NCBI GenBank assembly: GCA_004559845.1
Contig: SFWW01000140.1
Coordinates: 1 to 6,211, forward strand
Reading direction: 5' to 3'
Length of the DNA stretch: 6,211 bases
Source: a bacterium
GTDB lineage: Bacteria; Bacteroidota; Bacteroidia; Bacteroidales; Muribaculaceae
Below the pieces are notes generated by a model, which did no database searches, was not told where the DNA came from, and saw only the letters and a list, made by a program, of their open reading frames with translations. Of this stretch, positions 1 to 5,663 are shown piece after piece. Position 1 is the first letter of the stretch, and the number at the start of each line of letters is the position of its first letter. Position numbers and translations under genes: made by a program.

Positions 1-24
1 GGCAAAAAGCACATCGTAAAGTAA
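1..24 (+). CDS. 3' end of an upstream paralogous exported protein (T9SS-type C-terminal tail, partial)
   Basis: The first 24 bases read in frame as GKKHIVK followed by TAA. They are identical, base for base, to the last 24 bases of the gene ending at 2146, whose C-terminus is a type IX secretion sorting tail. The identity continues 55 bp past both stops. I infer that the window opens in the last codons of a neighbouring paralogue, encoding another exported surface protein. Only seven residues are visible, so nothing can be said about its body, length or start. Confidence 0.75.
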   Translation, partial: GKKHIVK

Positions 25-79
25 CGACATCCTAACCATCCAATCCCATGGCGGGAGATGAGGACCCCAAACACCCTCA
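1..79 (+). repeat. 79-bp direct repeat, copy 1 (gene tail plus downstream flank)
   Basis: This segment is identical to 2123-2201. It spans the last seven codons and stop of the upstream gene and 55 bp of downstream sequence. Perfect identity across coding and non-coding sequence points to recent duplication or gene conversion rather than protein-level conservation alone. Confidence 0.9.
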
Positions 80-130
80 TCCCCCGCCATCTTTTTCCCA
101 ATCCCCCGCCGCCAAACCCAAAGCGAAAGA

Positions 131-311
131 GCCATCGGAGATGGCATATCGTGGACAACTCCATGCAAGCGAAAGGCGAAGCCTGAAGCGCAGCTTGGAG
201 ATAGCGAAGCCAAAGCGATGAGCCTCGTAGAGGGTCGGTTGTGGCGAGAATCCACAGGTAGGGATATACCACCCTTGATACAGACGATGCGCCACTGTTT
301 GCTATAGGCGT
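131..311 (+). repeat. Intergenic mosaic repeat module, copy A
   Basis: Three sub-blocks recur elsewhere. Block one, 131-172, starts with the perfect hairpin GCCATC-GGA-GATGGC (131-145) and is identical to 5274-5315. Block two, about 179-200, contains an AAGC/GCTT bulged hairpin and recurs at 2201-2222 and 5320-5341. Block three, about 217-310, carries TGTGG (240-244) facing CCACA (252-256) and is nearly identical to 2240-2334. Its first half is also recognisable in copy C. A mini-hairpin AGGC-GAA-GCCT lies at 174-184. Confidence 0.85.
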
Positions 312-407
312 GTTTTTTTTCGGCGAAGCCGACTTTTTTTCCGCGAAGCGGCTTTTTTTTCGGGCGGCGAGGGATGTGAGTGGCGCGCACCGCGTGCCAC
401 CGTGGGC
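312..407 (+). repeat. 96-bp triple-hairpin intergenic element, copy A
   Basis: The order is: T8 (313-320), hairpin TCGGC-GAA-GCCGA (320-332), T7 (334-340), hairpin CCGC-GAA-GCGG (341-351), T8 (353-360), G-rich spacer, then a 7-bp stem GGCGCGC-ACC-GCGTGCC (382-398) and CCGTGGGC. It is identical to 2337-2432 and has the same length as 5664-5759. The first two hairpins followed by T tracts resemble tandem intrinsic terminators on the + strand. I do not recognise it as a named element family. Confidence 0.9.
320..360 (+). terminator. Candidate tandem intrinsic terminator, copy A
   Basis: Two short GC-rich hairpins with GAA loops are each followed, after a one-base C, by a run of 7-8 T. This is the form of a Rho-independent terminator on the + strand and could end transcription from the upstream paralogue. 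The stems are short (4-5 bp) and lie about 300 bp after the stop at 24, so efficiency is uncertain. Confidence 0.45.
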
Positions 408-507
408 TCCCCGCCACCCGACTTTTTTCTTCGTTTCATGCCACAAAGGGAAAACAGCAAACGTATTCAAGCCAAAAGCCGCATCAAATCCCCACCCCAC
501 AAAAACA

Positions 508-550
508 GTTATCGTTATAGTTATCGTTATCGTAATTTTTCGTACCTTTG
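508..550 (+). promoter_or_regulatory. Bacteroidota-type promoter with hexanucleotide repeat, for the gene at 632
   Basis: The -7 box is TACCTTTG at 543-550, matching the Bacteroidota TAnnTTTG consensus. The expected -33 region, 19-21 bp upstream, falls inside four tandem hexamers GTTATC/GTTATA (508-531), with no clear TTTG box. Transcription should start near 557, giving a leader of about 75 nt. The 27 bases 535-561 are identical to 2621-2647 at the next gene's promoter, and CCGAAAATAAATA follows in both. Confidence 0.8.
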
Positions 551-631
551 TTGGAAATTCTCTCAACTCCGAAAATAAATATCTTCTCAACGACTACAAA
601 TATATTTATTCACTTTATTCACAAATTGCTT

Positions 632-2146
632 ATGAAAAAATTCAGACTTTTCTTTCTCATGGCAGCAATCACCTGTGGCCTCTATGCCTCCGCACAATCC
701 GGCGTGAGAGTGGAATCGCCCAATGCTGTCGATTTTGAGACATCTGCCACCACCACCGGCGTTCCTGCCGGTGACCACTACATCGGCTTCAAATCCGGTT
801 ATGCCGCCATCGACAATGTGGATGTGGCTCACGATGTAGTGGTAATTAAAGCTGCAATTCCCGCTACTGCTACAGTCAACAGCGAATACGTGGCTACCTT
901 CAAGGTGCGCAACCAAGCTCCTGCCACCGAAGAGGCTTACACCGCAGCGCTCGTGTTCAACGGCGAAGAAGTGTGCACTATCGCCCCTGCCGACATCCAG
1001 CCTATCGCCACTTCCACCGATGTGGAATACGCATTCAGCTTCACACCTCACTATGTAGGTACTTATCCCGCATACGTGAAATTGGCTTGGGCTGATGGCT
1101 ACGAAGTGGTGTCCGACACCATCCAAGTGGTAGTGGGCGAAGAAAGCGCGGCCAAAACATTCACTGTGGGTGGTACACCTACAAACGGTTTTGCTCCGTT
1201 ATATCTCAACAATCGCTATAGCGTGTCGGAAACACTCTACACTGCCGAAATGCTTGCCGCTGCAGGTTTCAAGGCGGGCGACAAGATTGCTTCTATCTCC
1301 TATGCCGGCTACAAAACCACCGACGCTCATACCACTCACTTGAAATTGTTTATCGCCAACGGCAATGACACCGAATTCGGTACCATCGCCTTCACTGACG
1401 ACGATGCAATGACTTTGGCTTTCGATGGTGACTATGAATTCAAACAGCAAGTTTCAAGCACCAAATACGTGAACGACTACCTTTCGCTTTCATTCTCCGA
1501 ACCATTCGTTTACACCGGTGGTAGCCTCCGCGTGAAGATTCAATCCGAATCCTCGGTCTATAAATCGGTTATTTTCGCGATAGATTCCAATATCAAGAAT
1601 ATGTGCTATGGTGCCAAAAACCTTTATACCGAGGTGGCTGACCTCACCCCGGCCAAAACGGCATGGAAGTTCCCCATTACCCATTTTGGTGTAGTGTATA
1701 ATCCTATGACTTTCAAGGGCACCGTTGTTGACCAAAATAGCATTCCTGTGGAAGGCGTGAGCGTGGTGCTGACCCAAGTTCCTGCATCTTCCGAAGCTCC
1801 CAAATTCGGTCTTTCTAAAGCTGCTGTGGCACGCTACGAAGGTGTGACCAACTCTGAAGGCGTGTTCGAAATCCCCGTGATTCAATCCGCCAACACCTAC
1901 AGCGTGGTATTTTCGAAAGACGGTTACGTGACAAAAAAAATCACCGTTTCCGAAATCTCTGAAATCGGTACCGTAACCCTCGAAAGCCAAACACCCACTG
2001 CTGTGACCGACATCACCGTAAGCAAAACCCTCGACAGCAATGTTTACACCATCGACGGCCGCATCGTGCGTCGCAATGCCGAATCCCTTGAAGGCCTCTC
2101 CAAAGGCATCTACATCTTCCAAGGCAAAAAGCACATCGTAAAGTAA
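632..2146 (+). CDS. Exported multidomain surface protein with carboxypeptidase-regulatory-like domain and T9SS-type C-terminal tail
   Basis: This 504-aa protein is probably secreted or displayed on the cell surface. A signal peptide covers about residues 1-21 (KK, hydrophobic core, ASA cleavage site). Residues about 46-66 (GDHYIGFK, AAIDNVDV) resemble the last strands of a choice-of-anchor domain. Residues 67-170 look like a CARDB/Ig-type beta-sandwich. Residues 176-330 form a beta-rich module with an FVYTGGSLRV motif common in Bacteroidota secreted proteins. Residues 360-451 are carboxypeptidase-regulatory-like (FKGTVVD, GVTNSEGVFEIP). The last 40 residues (VYTIDGRIV, GLSKGIYIFQGKKHIVK) match the T9SS type A sorting pattern. 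No catalytic motif is seen. I place the start at 632 because it gives the signal peptide; an upstream TTG at 548 lies inside the promoter box. There is no Shine-Dalgarno sequence, as is usual here. The binding target is unknown. Confidence 0.9.
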   Translation: MKKFRLFFLMAAITCGLYASAQSGVRVESPNAVDFETSATTTGVPAGDHYIGFKSGYAAIDNVDVAHDVVVIKAAIPATATVNSEYVATFKVRNQAPATEEAYTAALVFNGEEVCTIAPADIQPIATSTDVEYAFSFTPHYVGTYPAYVKLAWADGYEVVSDTIQVVVGEESAAKTFTVGGTPTNGFAPLYLNNRYSVSETLYTAEMLAAAGFKAGDKIASISYAGYKTTDAHTTHLKLFIANGNDTEFGTIAFTDDDAMTLAFDGDYEFKQQVSSTKYVNDYLSLSFSEPFVYTGGSLRVKIQSESSVYKSVIFAIDSNIKNMCYGAKNLYTEVADLTPAKTAWKFPITHFGVVYNPMTFKGTVVDQNSIPVEGVSVVLTQVPASSEAPKFGLSKAAVARYEGVTNSEGVFEIPVIQSANTYSVVFSKDGYVTKKITVSEISEIGTVTLESQTPTAVTDITVSKTLDSNVYTIDGRIVRRNAESLEGLSKGIYIFQGKKHIVK

Positions 2147-2201
2147 CGACATCCTAACCATCCAATCCCATGGCGGGAGATGAGGACCCCAAACACCCTC
2201 A
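2123..2201 (+). repeat. 79-bp direct repeat, copy 2
   Basis: Identical to 1-79. It includes the gene's final GKKHIVK codons and stop plus 55 bp downstream. Identity ends exactly where the module AGCCTGAAGCGC begins; copy 1 has about 99 extra bases (80-178) at that point. Confidence 0.9.
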
Positions 2202-2334
2202 AGCCTGAAGCGCAGCTTGGAGCCCACCAAACCCAAAGAGATGAGCCTCGGAGATCGGTCGGTTGTGGCGAGAATCCACAGGTAGGGATATTCCACCCTT
2301 GATACAGACGATGCGCCACTGTTTGCTATAGGCG
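2201..2334 (+). repeat. Intergenic mosaic repeat module, copy B (shortened)
   Basis: Starts with the block AGCCTGAAGCGCAGCTTGG, then a divergent 20-bp stretch, then a block from about 2240 nearly identical to 217-310 (TGTGGCGAGAATCCACA and downstream through GCTATAGGCG). It lacks the GCCATC-GGA-GATGGC hairpin block that copies A and C both have, so copy B probably lost it. Confidence 0.8.
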
Positions 2335-2336
2335 CA

Positions 2337-2432
2337 GTTTTTTTTCGGCGAAGCCGACTTTTTTTCCGCGAAGCGGCTTTTTTTTCGGGCGGCGAGGGAT
2401 GTGAGTGGCGCGCACCGCGTGCCACCGTGGGC
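2337..2432 (+). repeat. 96-bp triple-hairpin intergenic element, copy B
   Basis: Identical to copy A by eye: T8 2338-2345, hairpin 2345-2357, T7, hairpin 2366-2376, T8 2378-2385, third hairpin 2407-2423 (GGCGCGC-ACC-GCGTGCC with one G-U pair). It sits about 190 bp after one gene's stop and about 240 bp before the next start. Confidence 0.9.
2345..2385 (+). terminator. Candidate tandem intrinsic terminator for the gene ending at 2146
   Basis: Two GAA-looped GC hairpins each end in a T tract, on the + strand. No stronger hairpin-plus-T signal lies closer to the stop at 2146, so this is the best terminator candidate for that gene. It would imply a 3' untranslated region of about 200 nt. The short stems lower the confidence. 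Confidence 0.45.
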
Positions 2433-2442
2433 GCGTTCTCTT

Positions 2443-2540
2443 CCATCCCACCATCCCACGAATCCACCAATCCACGAATCCCACGAATCCACGAATCCCA
2501 CCATCCCACGAATCTCACCAATCCACCCAATCCCCAATCC
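2443..2540 (+). repeat. Degenerate 8-10-bp tandem array (CCCACGAAT-like)
   Basis: About ten units vary between CCACGAAT, CCCACGAAT, CCACCAAT, CCCACCAT and CTCACCAAT, with one strand almost free of G except in CG. Changing unit length (8, 9 or 10) means it is not maintained as an open frame. It lies between the mini-hairpin element and the promoter. Confidence 0.8.
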
Positions 2541-2586
2541 GCATTTTGAAAAATCCCGAATTTCATATTTCCCATGCCCGTTCCCT

Positions 2587-2636
2587 GTTTTAGTTTTCGT
2601 TTTAGTTTTCGTTTTCGTTCATTTTTCGTACCTTTG
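2587..2636 (+). promoter_or_regulatory. Bacteroidota-type promoter with hexanucleotide repeat, for the gene at 2676
   Basis: The -7 box TACCTTTG is at 2629-2636. Five tandem hexamers GTTTTA/GTTTTC (2587-2616) occupy the expected -33 position and no TTTG box is seen there. Transcription should begin near 2643, leaving a leader of about 33 nt. The box and flanks are shared with the promoter at 535-561, while the hexamer sequence differs by one base per unit (GTTTTM against GTTATM). Confidence 0.8.
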
Positions 2637-2675
2637 TTGGAAATTCTTTAAAACCGAAAATAAATACATTCAGAT

Positions 2676-5192
2676 ATGAGAAAGTGGCAAATTCTTAGCG
2701 CATTAATCCTCATCTTGGCGGTGGCGCTTCCTTCCGTAGCGCAAAAGCGCGATAAAAATCTCACCATTACCGTGGTAGGGCCTTCCGGTGCTCCCGTGCC
2801 CACTGCTTCCGTGCTACTCAAGCAAACCGACTATTCACTCTCCTATGGCACCATCACCCTTAACGAGCAGGGTGCTGCCACGCTGAAAGTGTATGCCGGC
2901 AACCATTCGCTCTCCGTTTCTGCCGATGGTTACCAATCCGTAAACACTGAATTTGTGGTCAATGCCGATACTGCCGTTTCCATTTCGCTCGCAGAATTGG
3001 TGCAACGACCCTATTCGCTCGGCGCTTCGGTGTATCACGACACCCACACCGGGCTCAATCATATCACCTTTACGTGGAACACGGAAAAACCCGTCTTTTT
3101 CGATGATTTTGAATCCTACGATGCTTTTGCCATCGAATTTGGCGATTGGACGGGCATTGATGGCGACCAATTGAATGCAGCACCCCTACAAGGCTCATAT
3201 CTCAATCAGGGCGTGCGCCAATATGCGCAAATCATCAACCCGCTGCAGGTGTCACCGCCTTGGTGGTACGATTATCCCGTGTTGCGCCCATATAGTGGAA
3301 AACAGTACGCGGGGTTCACGCGTACACTCACCGGCGCTGCCAACGACGACTGGCTCATCACCCCTGCCATCACTCCGGGCAACCAAAATGTGCTCTCGTT
3401 TATGGCGAAGGCTGCCGATGTGTATAAAGAAAAATTCCAAGTCTATGTCACGGAGGTGCTCGATAATCCATCTAAGGCTGATTTCACGCAACTCAATGCG
3501 GGCAACTACGAAACCGTGGACTATAAGGGATGGGTGTGCTTCTCCTACGATGTGTCGAAATATGCCGGTAAGAAGGTGCGTTTTGCCATTCGCTACATTG
3601 GCGAAGCCACAAGCGCCGGCGCCTTTATGCTGATGGTCGATGATGTGTATGTGGGCCAAAAAACCGCCAATCCAAATGCGCAGGCGCCTGCCAAAGCTCG
3701 CCGCGCACCGCTTCATTCGCCGGCTAACCCGAATGAGCAGTTCCGTGTGTTTTTCAACGATGCCGAAGTGGGCACATGCGATGGCTATAGCTGGGAATTT
3801 TCGGACTTGACCGCCGGTGCCTACAAGCTGGGCGTGCAAGCTGTGTATCCTTCCACCCAAACCGAAATCGTCGACACCCTGGTGGTGATTGAAGAAGCTG
3901 CAGTGCGATTGGTGGTGGAGGTGGCAACCAACAATGGCGTGCCTGTCGACGGCGAAGTGGTGAGCCTGATGAACGAAGATTCGGGCGAATCGTGCTCTGC
4001 CGTAATTGCAGAGGGCAAGGCGCTGTTCCCGTCGCTACTGAAGGGTTCCTATCTGCTGGGCGTTACGGCGAAGAATTTCGAAGTGCTCAGCCGCCAAGTG
4101 GAGGTGGCTTCCGATAGCTCGCTGCAAATCACGCTCGTGGAAAAAATCGTAACACCCTACAATATCACCACCGATGTGACGCCCACCGGCATTAACCAAA
4201 ACGATGTGCTGATGAAGTGGAACCAAAATATCTCGTTTACCGACGATTTTGAATCCTACGCCGATTTCGCCACCGGTCGCTTCGGCGAGTGGAGCACCTA
4301 TGATCTCGACGGGCACGTGTGCTATCCCATTGGATTGGGCTCGGCATCGAATATCGTTACTTTCCCGGGTGCCAGCACGCCTTCAAAGCCTTCGGCAGTG
4401 CCCCCTATGGTGTTCAACCCCTGGAAAACCCAACCGCCGATGATGCCTACCGACAAGGCAGTGATGGCGCCTTCAGGTGACAAAACCATCATCTTCTTCT
4501 CCCCACAATCCAATGGCGCCAACAAATGGCTTATCTCGCCGGAAATCCTCATTCGTGAAGATTTTGTGTGCCGCTTCACCGCTAAGGCGTACTCGGAATA
4601 TATGGAATCGATGGAGGTGTGCGCCTTCCTCGATGGCGCTGCCAATCCGGCTACCGACCCCTACGAGGAAGTGAGCCACATCAACGCCCTCGCCAATGGC
4701 ACTTGGATGATCTACGAAACCGACCTCGCAAAATATGTGGGCAAGAAAATTCGCATCGGCGTGCACTACACTTCCTTTGATGCGTTCTTTGCACAAATCG
4801 ACGATTTCTTTGTGGGCAACCTTGCCGGAGAAGGGGTGAGCCTCGACGTGGGCGCTGTGAAGAAATTTAATGTGGCGCTCGATGGAAATCCCGTGGGTGA
4901 AGTCACGGAACCGGAAATCACGTTCCACAATGTGACGGCTGGCAGCCACATGGCTACCGTGCAAGCGGAATATGCCAGCGGACTGAGCGAAATTGCTACA
5001 CGCAATTTCTCCGTCGACCTCGTGGGCGACTTGAATGCCGACGGTATCATCAATGTGTCCGATGTTACTGCCCTCATCAACCACATCCTCGGCTCAGAAT
5101 CCTACAGCGAAACAATCGCCGACATCAACGCCGACGGCACCATCAATGTAACCGACGTCACCACCCTCACCAACTACCTCCTCACCAAATAA
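2676..5192 (+). CDS. Exported protein with two choice-of-anchor J (cleaved adhesin-like) units and a C-terminal dockerin-like domain
   Basis: This 838-aa protein is probably extracellular and adhesive or substrate-binding. A signal peptide spans about 1-22 (cleavage near SVA-Q). The body is an internal duplication. Unit one has an Ig/carboxypeptidase-regulatory-like domain (28-107), an Fn3-like strand (112-136), a choice-of-anchor J domain (about 139-327, from FFDDFESY to VDDVYVG) and an Fn3-like domain (356-405). Unit two repeats this order at 409-488, 494-517, 519-715 (FTDDFESY to IDDFFVG) and 730-780. Residues 785-838 are two dockerin type I calcium loops: DLNADGIINVSD (785-796) and DINADGTINVTD (816-827), with all D/N ligand positions present. 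No protease triad or lipobox is visible. The T9SS tail found on its neighbour is missing, so its export or anchoring route may differ. The ATG at 2676 gives the signal peptide, lies 33 nt after the predicted transcription start and has no Shine-Dalgarno sequence. Confidence 0.9.
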   Translation: MRKWQILSALILILAVALPSVAQKRDKNLTITVVGPSGAPVPTASVLLKQTDYSLSYGTITLNEQGAATLKVYAGNHSLSVSADGYQSVNTEFVVNADTAVSISLAELVQRPYSLGASVYHDTHTGLNHITFTWNTEKPVFFDDFESYDAFAIEFGDWTGIDGDQLNAAPLQGSYLNQGVRQYAQIINPLQVSPPWWYDYPVLRPYSGKQYAGFTRTLTGAANDDWLITPAITPGNQNVLSFMAKAADVYKEKFQVYVTEVLDNPSKADFTQLNAGNYETVDYKGWVCFSYDVSKYAGKKVRFAIRYIGEATSAGAFMLMVDDVYVGQKTANPNAQAPAKARRAPLHSPANPNEQFRVFFNDAEVGTCDGYSWEFSDLTAGAYKLGVQAVYPSTQTEIVDTLVVIEEAAVRLVVEVATNNGVPVDGEVVSLMNEDSGESCSAVIAEGKALFPSLLKGSYLLGVTAKNFEVLSRQVEVASDSSLQITLVEKIVTPYNITTDVTPTGINQNDVLMKWNQNISFTDDFESYADFATGRFGEWSTYDLDGHVCYPIGLGSASNIVTFPGASTPSKPSAVPPMVFNPWKTQPPMMPTDKAVMAPSGDKTIIFFSPQSNGANKWLISPEILIREDFVCRFTAKAYSEYMESMEVCAFLDGAANPATDPYEEVSHINALANGTWMIYETDLAKYVGKKIRIGVHYTSFDAFFAQIDDFFVGNLAGEGVSLDVGAVKKFNVALDGNPVGEVTEPEITFHNVTAGSHMATVQAEYASGLSEIATRNFSVDLVGDLNADGIINVSDVTALINHILGSESYSETIADINADGTINVTDVTTLTNYLLTK

Positions 5193-5213
5193 CCCAAAAC
5201 CCACCCCCCCCAT

Positions 5214-5266
5214 CCCGCCTCGCTGCCACCCCCGCCTCGCTGCCACCCGCCTCGCAAGCGAGGCGG
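5214..5266 (+). repeat. 17-bp tandem repeat ending in a strong hairpin
   Basis: CCCGCCTCGCTGCCAC occurs at 5214-5229 and 5231-5246, and a third partial copy begins at 5246. That third copy forms the left arm of a perfect 9-bp inverted repeat, CCGCCTCGC (5247-5255) and GCGAGGCGG (5258-5266), separated by AA. It lies 55-75 bp after the stop at 5192. There is no T tract, so it is not a classical intrinsic terminator, though it could stabilise the mRNA 3' end. Confidence 0.75.
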
Positions 5267-5273
5267 CAAACCC

Positions 5274-5405
5274 GCCATCGGAGATGGCATATCGTGGACA
5301 ACTCCATGCAAGCGAGGCGAAGCCTGAAGCGCAGCTTGGAGCCGCCGAAGGCCGAGAAATGGAGCCTCGGAGGGTCGGTCGTGGCGTGAACCCCCAGGCA
5401 GGGAC
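5274..5405 (+). repeat. Intergenic mosaic repeat module, copy C
   Basis: The first 42 bases, beginning with the hairpin GCCATC-GGA-GATGGC (5274-5288), are identical to 131-172. The AGCCTGAAGCGCAGCTTGGAG block follows (5321-5341), and then a diverged version of the GAGCCTCGGAGGGTCGG block. Similarity to copy A fades after about 5405. Confidence 0.85.
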
Positions 5406-5515
5406 ACAAGTGGCATGAAACGAACAAAACCCCGCCCATCCCAAATAGTACAGCATCGTGTGGAAGGTATATCCATCCCACTGCACTCCACTATCAGACA
5501 GCGAATTAAATGTAG

Positions 5516-5535
5516 GGGCGCAATATTTTGCGCCC
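5516..5535. repeat. REP-like palindrome
   Basis: GGGCGCAA, loop TATT, TTGCGCCC: a perfect 8-bp stem, preceded by TGTAG and followed by GCCCCT. Short palindromes beginning GTAGGGGCG occur as dispersed repeats in many bacterial genomes. I infer a similar dispersed element here; only one copy is in the window. Confidence 0.65.
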
Positions 5536-5663
5536 GCCCCTCGCTGCCCACCCACACGGTTATATTCCACAATCTGAGTTCTTTGCAGCGGTCCCACCTA
5601 TTGCATGCCCCCACTTGCCTCATGCCGTTCGCCACGCTGCCACCTTCTATCCCCATAGCCGAA

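Larger units (their letters stand above)
25..631 (+). other. Intergenic region 1: repeat modules, mini-hairpin element, promoter and leader
   Basis: No convincing gene lies here. In order it holds the end of the 79-bp repeat (to 79), a C-rich stretch (80-130), a mosaic repeat module with small hairpins (131-311), the 96-bp mini-hairpin element (312-407), a spacer (408-507), a hexanucleotide array (508-531), a TAnnTTTG promoter box (543-550) and an AT-rich leader. The leader carries a 9-bp inverted repeat, AATAAATAT at 574-582 and ATATTTATT at 602-610. Open frames on either strand have no homologous stops or starts among the three repeat copies and look accidental. Confidence 0.85.
2147..2675 (+). 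other. Intergenic region 2: repeat modules, mini-hairpin element, short tandem repeats and promoter
   Basis: No gene is supported. It is built like region 1: tail of the 79-bp repeat, a shortened mosaic module (2201-2334), the 96-bp element (2337-2432), a degenerate CCCACGAAT-type array (2443-2540), a hexanucleotide array (2587-2616) and a promoter box (2629-2636). Short open frames on both strands are translations of these repeats. Confidence 0.85.

Noticed and set aside
77..295. Minus-strand open frame over mosaic module A, with similar frames at 2110-2319 and 5094-5597
   Set aside because: The similarity is just the DNA repeat read backwards. Insertions and deletions not divisible by three shift the frame between copies, and no promoter or common stop supports a gene.
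548..631. Upstream TTG start extending the 504-aa protein by 28 residues
   Set aside because: It lies inside the -7 box, before the predicted transcription start, and would bury the clear signal peptide.
310..738. Plus-strand open frame through the mini-hairpin element and promoter
   Set aside because: It crosses T tracts, the hexamer array (giving alternating V and I) and the promoter box, then overlaps the signal-peptide gene in another frame.
2443..2540. CRISPR array
   Set aside because: Units are 8-10 bp, contiguous and degenerate, with no spacers of uniform length; this is slippage-type repetition.
1490..2575. 361-aa minus-strand open frame
   Set aside because: Antisense to a well-supported gene and continuing into repeats. 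It is rich in G, H and F without recognisable domains.
3252..5015. Gingipain-type protease activity for the 838-aa protein
   Set aside because: Only adhesin-like modules are present. No catalytic domain with a Cys/His pair of the C25 type is seen.
4473..5084. 203-aa minus-strand open frame, and similar ones at 587-1126 and 3252-3860
   Set aside because: Shadows of the two plus-strand genes with no signal sequence, domain or promoter.
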